Shown here piece after piece: positions 48,440-57,949 of a stretch of 64,000 bases of DNA. The position numbers were made by a program, and so were the translations under genes. The DNA lies in NCBI RefSeq assembly GCF_036711975.1, contig NC_091976.1, positions 28,954,001 through 29,018,000 on the forward strand, written 5' to 3'. A model generated the notes under the pieces. That model was not told the DNA's origin. It saw only the letters and a list, made by a program, of their open reading frames with translations, and searched no databases. The first letter of the stretch is position 1. Each line of letters starts with the position of its first letter. The DNA is from Onthophagus taurus. Taxonomy: Eukaryota; Arthropoda; Insecta; Coleoptera; Scarabaeidae.

Positions 48440-51195
48440 AATGAATGGAGATATTAAAAAAAGCATTACCTTTAAAGCAATGCCAGAATTAGTAATCTTT
48501 TGAGGTAAAGTTTGAAGAGTGGTTTCTCAAAAACTAATCGAAATATCGAAAAGCGGTTTTCACCATCAAACTTGTTGAGGAATTTTATATAAACACACCA
48601 AATTTCGTTTTTCCAACGTTATACATAACCTATAAAAGAAATTTTGAAATTAAGTCCTAACAATGCTAATTTGGTAATTTTCTTAGGTTACCTTTAAAAT
48701 TTGATTTCTCAAAAATGAATCGAGATATTAAAAAACGGTTTTTACCATTAAAATTGTTGAGAAATTATAAAGAAATACATCAAAATTCGTTTTTCCAATT
48801 TTATACATAACCTAGAAATGAAAATCTAAAGTTAACCATTAAAGCAATGTCAGAATTAGTAATCTTTTGAGGTTAAGTTTGAAGAGTGGTTTCTCAAAAA
48901 CTAATCGAAATATCGAAAAGCGGTTTTCACCATCAAACTTGTTGAGGAATTTTATATAAACACACCAAATTTCGTTTTTCCAACGTTATACATAACCTAT
49001 AAAAGAAATTTTGAAATTAAGTCCTAACAATGCTAATTTGGTAATTTTCTTAGGTTACCTTTAAAATTTGATTTCTCAAAAATGAATCGAGATATTAAAA
49101 AACGGTTTTTACCATTAAAATTGTTGAGAAATTATAAAGAAATACATCAAAATTCGTTTTTCCAATTTTATACATAACCTAGAAATGAAAATCTAAAGTT
49201 AACCATTAAAGCAATGTCAGAATTAGTAATCTTTTGAGGTTAAGTTTGAAGAGTGGTTTCTCAAAAACTAATCGAAATATCGAAAAGCGGTTTTCACCAT
49301 CAAACTTGTTGAGGAATTTTATATAAACACACCAAATTTCGTTTTTCCAACGTTATACATAACCTATAAAAGAAATTTTGAAATTAAGTCCTAACAATGC
49401 TAATTTGGTAATTTTCTTAGGTTACCTTTAAAATTTGATTTCTCAAAAATGAATCGAGATATTAAAAAACGGTTTTTACCATTAAAATTGTTGAGAAATT
49501 ATAAAGAAATACATCAAAATTCGTTTTTCCAATTTTATACATAACCTAGAAATGAAAATCTAAAGTTAACCATTAAAGCAATGTCAGAATTAGTAATCTT
49601 TTGAGGTTAAGTTTGAAGAGTGATTTCTCAAAAACTAAGCGAAATATCGAAAAGCGGTTTTCACCATCAAACTTGTTGAGGAATTTTATATAAACACACC
49701 AAATTTCGTTTTTCCAACGTTATACATAACCTATAAAAGAAATTTTGAAATTAAGTCCTAACAATGCTAATTTGGTAATTTTCTTAGGTTACCTTTAAAA
49801 TTTGATTTCTCAAAAATGAATCGAGATATTAAAAAACGGTTTTTACCATTAAAATTGTTGAGAAATTATAAATAAATACATCAAACTTCGTTTTTCCAAT
49901 TTTATACATAACCTAGAAATGAAAATCTAAAGTTAACCATTAAGGTAATGTCAGAATTAGTAATCTTTTGAGGTTAAGTTTGAAGAGTGATTTCTCAAAA
50001 ACTAAGCGAAATATCGAAAAGCGGTTTTCACCATCAAACTTGTTGAGGAATTTTATATAAACACACCAAATTTCGTTTTTCCAACGTTATACATAACCTA
50101 TAAAAGAAATTTTGAAATTAAGTCCTAACAATGCTAATTTGGTAATTTTCTTAGGTTACCTTTAAAATTTGATTTCTCAAAAATGAATCGAGATATTAAA
50201 AAACGGTTTTTACCATTAAAATTGTTGAGAAATTATAAATAAATACATCAAACTTCGTTTTTCCAATTTTATACATAACCTAGAAATGAAAATCTAAAGT
50301 TAACCATTAAGGTAATGTCAGAATTAGTAATCTTTTGAGGTTAAGTTTGAAGAGTGATTTCTCAAAAACTAAGCGAAATATCGAAAAGCGGTTTTCACCA
50401 TCAAACTTGTTGAGGAATTTTATATAAACACACCAAATTTCGTTTTTCCAACGTTATACATAACCTATAAAAGAAATTTTGAAATTAAGTCCTAACAATG
50501 CTGATTTGGTAATTTTCTTAGGTTACCTTTAAAATTTGATTTCTCAAAAATGAATCGAGATATTAAAAAACGGTTTTTACCATTAAAATTGTTGAGAAAT
50601 TATAAATAAATACATCAAACTTCGTTTTTCCAATTTTATACATAACCTAGAAATGAAAATCTAAAGTTAACCATTAAAGCAATGTCAGAATTAGTAATCT
50701 TTTGAGGTTAAGTTTGAAGAGTGATTTCTCAAAAACTAAGCGAAATATCGAAAAGCGGTTTTCACCATCAAACTTGTTGAGGAATTTTATATAAACACAC
50801 CAAATTTCGTTTTTCCAACGTTATACATAACCTATAAAAGAAATTTTGAAATTAAGTCCTAACAATGCTAATTTGGTAATTTTTTTAGGTTACCTTTAAA
50901 ATTTGATTTCTCAAAAATGAATCGAGATATTAAAAAACGGTTTTTACCATTAAAATTATTGAGAAATTATAAATAAATACATCAAACTTCGTTTTTCCAA
51001 TTTTATACATAACCTAGAAATGAGAATTTAAAGTTAACCATTAAAGCAATGTCAGAATTAGTAATCTTTTGAGGTTAAGTTTGAAGAGTGATTTCTCAAA
51101 AACTAAGCGAAATATCGAAAAGCGGTTTTCACCATCAAACTTGTTGAGGAATTTTATATAAACACACCAAATTTCGTTTTTCCAACGTTATACAT
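48440..51195. repeat. 181-bp A/B satellite, reversed block
   Basis: About 15 monomers in the opposite orientation to 45455-47105 (cgttatacataacctataaa). Successive dimers here are nearly identical (for example 48500-48860, 48861-49220 and 49221-49580), more uniform than the forward block, which suggests recent amplification. Confidence 0.93.
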
Positions 51196-51585
51196 AACAT
51201 ATTGACAATAATTAATATTGGATGAAAATGGATTATGCTTTTAGGTTAATTTTTAATGTTATTTGAGCAAAAGAAATTATTCCATAGCTTTCACTTTTTG
51301 AGTCTTTGAGATCGTTAGGTTGGTATCTATAAAAGATGGGTGAAGATTGGTTATGGATTATGTTTTTTAGGTCTATTTCGTATGTTAGTTGTGCAAAAAA
51401 ATTATTCCACTGTTTTTCAATCCAACCCAAGTCTTTGGACTTTGTTCATTGAGGCTATTAATTTGGCAATTATAAATGATGGATGAGGATCGGTTATGGA
51501 TTATGATTTTTGGGTCTATTTAGTATGTTAATTGTGCAACAAAATTATTCCACAGTTTTTGCTTTTTGAGGTATAAGCCGTAACA
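51196..51585. repeat. 173-bp-type repeat, reversed
   Basis: About two copies of the 47560-47985 repeat in reverse orientation (gattatgcttttaggtta, aattattccacagtttttgc), directly joined to the reversed 181-bp array. Confidence 0.75.
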
Positions 51586-52424
51586 CCATTAACAAAAAAA
51601 CGCTGCCATTATTATGTTTATTATGTTTTATTGGTCACCTTTTTTAAACCTCCGAACACAATAGCGATCCGTTGAAGTTTGCATATTGATCGTATAAAGC
51701 GAATTATTCACCAAAAATTTGTAGATTCAAACTTCTAAGACATCATTCTGAAATATGTATATGTCGATCGATTTTCTTACCACATCCTGTCTTAAAACAA
51801 GATAAGGTAGAATATAGCGCAATTTTGTTACAATAGCGATGATAAAAAAAGAAATTACTTTTCCGTTACACAACATTTTCGATTCGTAAATTACTACTGA
51901 AATAGCTAAATTATAGATAATAAAATTACAGAAGAAAAATCGAAATGAAGTTGTATTGTTTGTTCAATTTTCCAATCCCATCAAAAAATTTATTGGCAAA
52001 AAATAACCTGATCTGATTTTTTTTTTTTTTTTTTGAAAAATTGACAGATGAAAAATAGGTTGCGAAAATCGAACTGCATTCTAGTGTAATTTATCCGAGT
52101 AGCCTGCGGTGTATTCGTTACAATTCGACCCACGTCATTTTGTATAGTTTTAAAATGTTGTTGTGTATTAATGAACATAATTCGGTTTTATTATATTAAA
52201 TAAACGAATCGAGTTACGTTGTTATTGGGACACAAAACATTTTTTAACGTTGACGTCATTAGAAGAGAGCCAAAATTATTTAATTGTTTCTGATTCTTTA
52301 GGAAAGTTACACAATTAGAGACGGAAAATGTTTATATAACTTCTTAAGTCGCTAAGAAGATTTAGGTGTACTTTATTGTTTCCTTTAAAAAAATTCCTAT
52401 AGATAGAAGTTTTTTGGAAAATAC
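51586..52424. other. Intron sequence without clear feature
   Basis: AT-rich, unique. It contains a 17-base T run near 52018-52034. No gene or repeat is recognised. Confidence 0.35.
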
Positions 52425-52579
52425 CCCTCAAAGGTATTGACCTCAGGGCAAGGCGGCTTCCTGTCGCTAATGGGCACGAGGTCGTGTGCCTCGGGAACTA
52501 GCAGGTCCTTTCCGGTGTTTACGGCGGCGTTTCGTGCGGGACGAGCGGCCACCTTAATTGGTTCCTGTGCGGCGTTCAT
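52425..52579 (-). other. Putative alternative first coding exon of sarcoglycan
   Basis: A minus-strand frame starting MNAAQEPIKVAARPARNAAV and ending PPCPEVNTFEG is followed by a donor-like gtattttcc at 52424. Its phase (2) fits the acceptor at 44610 exactly: the join would give ...[18 protein letters not shown], extending the sarcoglycan cytosolic N-terminus by 58 residues (52 from this exon and 6 from the 5' part of the next). The stretch is much GC-richer than its surroundings. The phase match has a one-in-three chance of being accidental, and the donor is weak. Confidence 0.4.
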
Positions 52580-53250
52580 TGTAGCCAACTTACTTACAGC
52601 TTCCTCTCGCTGTCATCGAACTGCTTCGGGCACAATTTCAACCCTCCTTTTACCAACCAACTTCATCACCTACACCCCTATTCATAACACTCTACTTCAC
52701 ACGTGTAACGCTTAATGTAACATTGATGTACTAACTAAATAAAGTACAAAATTAATAAAGATCTGGTCATGATGCAAAACATGTTCTAATTAAAATTCTA
52801 ATAACCCCGTGTGTTTAGAAATTGTTACTTAGATGTGATGTTGTTTTGAAAATGAACCGGTAGCGAGTAATTTAGTTTTGTCGGTGTACGCAATTTGCAT
52901 AAGGCGGTACCCGGTAATGAAGTGTACCCGGTTTTAGTTTTAATATCGCACTTATAACAATTAGCGGGGGACTGGTCGTGAGGTTGTTTCCGGACGATGC
53001 GGTACACAACTCCGGAACTATGTCTATTACACTTGCGCTATTAATCATCTGGGGCAAAGAAAATTTGCTGCTCCTCCCCAACGATCTCGGCACAACTTTG
53101 CCCATCAGCGGTAATTTTTCCCGGCGAGTCCGACGGGACTTGAAAGTACCGCAAAGTTTTATTTTGATCGTTTGTTATTCCAACGACCATAATCACATTA
53201 TAAGTGGAACTAAAACGTATCTAATTTTTTATCTTTTAAAAAATTTATAA
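52580..53250. other. GC-rich flank with short minus-strand open frames
   Basis: Minus strand 52666-52613 encodes MKLVGKRRVEIVPEAVR, then a TGA, after which the same frame continues into the putative exon at 52579. Minus strand 53190-53041 encodes 49 residues (MVVGITNDQNKTLRYFQVPS...FFAPDD). Neither matches a family I recognise. The region could be a promoter plus 5' UTR of an alternative sarcoglycan transcript. Confidence 0.3.
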
Positions 53251-53830
53251 TACAGGGTCATCCACGACGACCGTCCATTAGAACTTTACAGGGTTCTGGC
53301 CAAACACTTTATTTTTTTAAATGGAACACCCTGTATATTTTTCAAGGTTTATGAATGACTTTATTTTTTGCAATTTGATTCGTCCGTTCTCGAGTTATTC
53401 GAATTTTTTTAGAAAAATCTGCTCCAGCAGACACTTGTTCAAAAAATCAGAGAACACTCGATTTTTGGGATATCAATTTCGGATTCAGAACATGGTTAAG
53501 CAACATGATGGATGATGTTTTGGTGCCGAGTATGGCTGTCTAGAACGTTTGGTCACTTTACTATGGCACGTTACTTTTTCGAAACTTGGAAGTACCATAA
53601 CTTCATTTTTTTAAATGGCACCCCCCATATTTTATTACTTAGTCGTCTTCGGTGTCTCTTTTTACATCTTTTATATCCGATATGTCCTATACCTAACATT
53701 TATAGTTTGGGAGATAATTAGGGTTTTTTGAAAAATGCACACACATATCGATATTTAACCTAGTGTGTCATGAATACCTAGTGTGGGTTTTAATATACAG
53801 GGATGACCTGTATATTAAAACCTCTATGTA
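53250..53830. mobile_element. Element with ACCCTGTATA-type ends
   Basis: Starts with tacagggtcatcc (53252) and ends near tacagggatgacctgtata (about 53799-53817), with an internal ggaacaccctgtatatttt at 53324. Such caccctgtata blocks are widespread ends of insect non-autonomous elements. Further single copies lie at 36368 and 40180. It has no coding capacity. Confidence 0.55.
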
Positions 53831-53865
53831 TTCAGCGCTAGATTATTATATTTCTTTATTGAACT

Positions 53866-53935
53866 TAAACCAGACCTAGAACTAGGTCTAGAACCTAGTT
53901 CTAGGTCTAGTGTTAGCTCTATAGAAAAAATTAAG
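53866..53935. repeat. CTAG-rich palindrome, left border of the 54-kb array
   Basis: Contains the palindrome agacctagaactaggtct overlapping cctagttctaggtctagtg, then ttagctcta. The same tagttctaggtctagtg block is found at 55637 beyond the array, in the same orientation. Confidence 0.8.
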
Positions 53936-54400
53936 AATTTCACTTTTTAGTTTATTTTTAATCGGGTTGGGATGAAGTTCTACAAAGTTCCATTTCTTAA
54001 AAGTTCTTTTGTTAGTATTAAATTTACTGTTGTAGTTTGTGGTTTTAATGAAGTTTTATGTTCGTATTAGAACTCTATGTTGAAATGAAGTATTTGATGA
54101 ATACTATATTTGATGTTTTTTGAATCAACTTTAATCTCTTACATCAAAGTCACTATTTTAGTGCAATTTTATGGATTTCCTTAAATTCCATTGAAGTTTT
54201 TCTATTTAATTCTAAAGTTTCGGTTATATATGAAGTATTGACTCAGTTAAAACGAAATTCATGAAGGTTTTTGGATTGACATCTAACTTCCTTTCCATTT
54301 TGATACTAAAGTCTCTTGTTTTTTGGTCAGTATTGATGATTTATTGATATTCCTTTGGTTGATAATAAATTCTTGATGCAGATTACTTCAGGAATTAGGT
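53936..54400. other. Leader of the 54-kb repeat
   Basis: AT-rich, weakly repetitive (tgaagttt, attaaagt blocks) between the CTAG-rich border and the regular array. No gene is seen. Confidence 0.35.
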
Positions 54401-55560
54401 TAGTGCAAGTGTTAATACTAGCTACTTCTAACTTTTTAATTCAATTAGAAATTTTTGCCAATTTTTATCAATAACTTTAAAAATGATAGAAAAATCAATT
54501 TCTTGGAGAATTGTTATGAAGCTGGTACCAATTATCAACTAAAGCTTGTACTATCCAATAAATAAGTCGGTTTTGAAATATCACTCTTTGTTCTTGAGAT
54601 AAAATGTATTAAAGTTAATTAGCAGTTTTTGCAGATTTTTTCGTGTTACTTTAAAAATTTCTGAAAAATCCATTTCATGGAAATAATTTATGAAACTCTC
54701 ACCGAATATCAATTAAAGCTTCCACTATCCAATAAATTAGTCCGTTTTGAGATATCACTCTTGGTTCTTGAGATACAAACCTTTTACTTCAATTAGCAAT
54801 TTTTGCCGATTTTTACCAATAATTTTAAAAATGACTGAAAAATGAATTTCTTGGAAAATTGTTATGAAACTGGTACCAATTATCAACTAAAGCTTGTACT
54901 ATCCAATAAATAAGTCCGTTTTGAAATATCACTCTTTGTTCTTGAGATAAAAAATGTTAAAGTTGATTAGCAATTTTTGCCGGTATTTTCGTGTAACTTT
55001 AGAATTTCCTGAAAAGTCCATTTCATGGAATTTTTTTATGAAACTCTCACCGATTATCAATTAAAGTATCTACTATCCAATAAATTAGTCCGTTTTGAAA
55101 AATCACTGTTAGTTCTTAAGATACAAACTTTTTAATTCAATTAGAAATTTTTACCCATGTTTTACCAATAACTTTAAAACTTTCTGAAAAATCAATTTCT
55201 TGGAAAATTTTTATGAAACTGTTACCAATTATTAATTAACGTTTGTACTATCTAATAAATAAGTCCGTTTTGAAATATCACTCTTTGTTCTTGAGATAAA
55301 AAGTGTTAAAGTTGATTAGCAGTTTTTGCCGATATTTTCGTGTAACTTTAGAATTTCCTGAAAAGTCCATTTCATGGAATTGTTTTATGAAACTCTCACC
55401 GATTATCAATTAAAGCATCTACTATCCAATAAATTAGTCCGTTTTGAGATATCACTCTTGGTTCTTGAGATACAAACTTTTTAATTTAATTAGAAATTTT
55501 TACCCATGTTTTACCAGTAATTTTAAAACTTTCTGAAAAATCAATTTCTTTCAAAACTAA
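54400..55560. repeat. 174-bp satellite in 348-bp dimers
   Basis: Seven monomers. The attatcaa(c/t)taaag block recurs near 54531, 54706, 54879, 55053, 55229 and 55402. Two types alternate: ggtaccaattatcaactaaa with ctttgttcttgagataaaa, and ctcaccgattatcaattaaa with cttggttcttgagatacaaa. Confidence 0.92.
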
Positions 55561-55636
55561 CCTCACCTAACATTCCTTCACGGTATAATTGACATTTCAA
55601 AGAAAAACTAAAAAGTTAAGAATTGTCCGAAACTTT

Positions 55637-55672
55637 TTAGTTCTAGGTCTAGTGTTAGTTCTAGTTTTAATT
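55637..55672. repeat. CTAG-rich motif, right border of the 54-kb array
   Basis: tagttctaggtctagtg followed by ttagttctagtttta, the same motif as at 53898-53930 and 43663-43693. Confidence 0.8.
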
Positions 55673-55679
55673 GTTATTC

Positions 55680-56130
55680 AGAGCTGACGTCACGAACGGG
55701 CCCTCCAGCTAGGATTCAACAATCCTCTTTAGATTCTACCTCATCCTTGGTATAAATATAAAATTATTCATATAACGGACTTTTGTCCTATTGATTCTCA
55801 TTATTTAAGAAGATTATTGAAGACATTCTTCGTCCCAAAATGATTACGGAACAGTTAACCGTGTAACGTGGTGGTAAATTTGAAGCGACGGCGCCTGAAA
55901 ATGTGCGAATGCACGAAACGTTGTGTACACGGGATCAGCGGCCGGAGCGCGGGCCTTTTCTCACAATTACCAAAAGCCCTCACTTAAAACGCCCATTTGC
56001 TGGTGTCGGCGACCGGGCGCATGAATATTTCATCTTTCCCGCGAATACATTACACCTTCCATTTCGAAATATCGACCCGATGATGGGAGCTTGAAACGGG
56101 GCGAAGAAATACGCGAGAAGATGTGCTTAC
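55680..56130. other. GC-richer unique region beside a 5' exon
   Basis: Unique, with a GC-rich core at about 55885-56110 (gcgacggcgcctgaaaatg, gatcagcggccggagcgcg). It lies in the intron just downstream of the small exon at 56131-56177 on the minus strand. No frame is convincing. Confidence 0.3.
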
Positions 56131-56177
56131 CTATTGCTCTCGGAAGCGGCGTTGGAAACCTTATGGTTGGCGTTGCC
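56131..56177 (-). other. Probable 47-bp internal 5' exon of sarcoglycan
   Basis: Minus strand: a strong acceptor tttttcttgttgcag, 47 bases, then a strong donor gtaagc. Joined to the acceptor at 44610 it stays in frame with the sarcoglycan start ([19 protein letters not shown]). It has no ATG of its own, so with the 57-kb exon it would be untranslated leader. Both splice sites are among the best in the window. Confidence 0.6.
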
Positions 56178-57034
56178 CTGCAACAAGAAAAAGTAACGAA
56201 TAAACGCAAATAGCAGCATAAACCTAGAGTATCCAAAGATACACCCGTACTCTAATAGCCATATTGCAAATAGGGGCCCTTAACGACTGGCAGACGGCCA
56301 ACGAAAACTCGTTCCGTTAAGAATACGCTGTTGCGGCTATTCACAAAAATAGATTTACAGCCATTACACGGATTAAACGCCACCATGTTTATGAAAATAA
56401 AGCAAAAAATTCATTGTTGTACGCAGTATTATATTAATCTACTTTGAATTACACTATATAATACTTCGTTTTAATAAAAACACCATTAAAAGTATTACAT
56501 CGATTTCAATGTAAACAAATCATAAACATTTTTTTTATGTGAAACCGATTCGATATCGACGCGAGTATTGTCGTTATAACGCAATGATTTAATATTTAAT
56601 GAATCGCTGCTATAAAACACTATTATATATAATTTAAATTTCAATTACTATACACATAAAAAACTTTCAAATAAATTGCTATACTCACGACATTAATATT
56701 CATAATTTTATGAAATACGGTTTAAAAGAAAATAATTTTTTTAATATACAACATCATTTAAAAATAAAAAATAAAATCTATTGTTAGTATAAGCTAAAAA
56801 TATATAATCTAAACTTGACACAATCTCTTTGTTTATTATTTCAATATGCTTTTACTATTTATTTATATCTCCATCCAATTTTGATGGTTGTTTTTGTTCA
56901 GATACACTACACAATACGTAAATAAATAAACAGATGCGTTGGAGATTATTTAAAATTAAAAAAATCGTTACGATTCATTTTAAAACAATAGGGGCATCGG
57001 GAATGTGAAATATATGCGGAAAATCTGAACTCAC
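56178..57034. other. Intron between 5' exons, no feature seen
   Basis: AT-rich unique sequence. It contains cgattcgatatcgacgcg near 56547 but no identifiable gene or repeat. Confidence 0.35.
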
Positions 57035-57245
57035 CGTTCAATTCTTGAACATTTCAAGTTTCTTGCGACGACGTACGGTCCGCATAACTCGGTTAAACGT
57101 CCGAAAATCTCGTATCCAAACACGCGAATAATTTGTGGAATGTCCGCGGAACGCGACCGACTCAATTAGGAGAGACACTGACCGGCGGCTTCTGGCGGCT
57201 TCGGGCGTTTCAAGCGTTTCAGGCGTGGTTTCAGCACACGACGAC
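57035..57245 (-). other. Probable first (untranslated) exon of sarcoglycan
   Basis: On the minus strand a GC-rich stretch ends at 57035 with a strong donor, gaacg then gtgagttc. An upstream frame ends in TGA four bases before that donor, so translation would restart at the ATG at 44590. A TATA-like ctatttata lies about 25-30 bp upstream of an inferred start near 57245. The link to sarcoglycan rests on strand, position and splice order only. Confidence 0.5.
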
Positions 57246-57700
57246 CCACTCGACACGACCATAGCCACGTATAAATAGCTCGCGGGCCTTTCTTCTCTTT
57301 CAATACGTCCACTCGAACCGTACCGCGGAAAATAGAACCTTTAAAGTAGGCCAGCTGACCAACAAACACAAGACTAACAGCTTCTGGTTCATCTTTACCA
57401 ACGTCAATTTAAATCTTTTAATAGTTTCTTGCTGTGTTTTGTTGATTTAAAATTAGGGACCACCAGGATGAGGGTTACTGAATGGGGGTGGTGATTGGAT
57501 AGGACCGTTAAAATCCCCTTGTCACAGATACGGATTGGGACGTCACGTCGCGTTGACGACGACAATACAATATCGGACTGCAAATTAAGTCATGCGCTGC
57601 TGACCGTACTTGCATGATATTTGAATGCACCTGCTACGACTGGTGACCCAAGGGCCATTCAGGCAATTCAACAGTAATCTATCCACCCTCTGACAAATGG
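57246..57700 (-). promoter_or_regulatory. Inferred sarcoglycan promoter region
   Basis: GC-richer unique sequence upstream (on the minus strand) of the putative first exon. It holds the TATA-like element at 57270-57278 (tataaatag on the plus strand) and several CANNTG sites, including cacctg near 57628. The TATA-like sequence could be read in either direction. Confidence 0.4.
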
Positions 57701-57949
57701 CCTCAATCAACTCTCTGAACCCTCTTTTAAAACTTTCTCTCCCAACTTTCCCTTATCTTTGCATTCTAAACGTAACCCTAAAGAAATATTGTTGTTGAAT
57801 ACTTAAGAATTGTTAAATCATTTATCTAAATTTACTTGACAAATTATTCATAAAATTTTAAACGAAACAATAAAAATTGGGAAATATCTCAAATAAAACT
57901 ATCGAGTTTTACGTAGATACCTCAAAAACTTCGTATCTTGTTGTATCTG

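Noticed and set aside
57270..57278. Plus-strand TATA box (tataaatag) as promoter of a plus-strand gene
   Set aside because: No plus-strand coding exon follows, while a minus-strand exon with a strong donor lies on the other side.
57038..57369. Overlapping Arg/Pro-rich minus-strand frames at the 57-kb GC-rich region
   Set aside because: They coincide with an inferred 5' UTR exon and promoter, have no domain, and one ends in TGA just before the strong donor.
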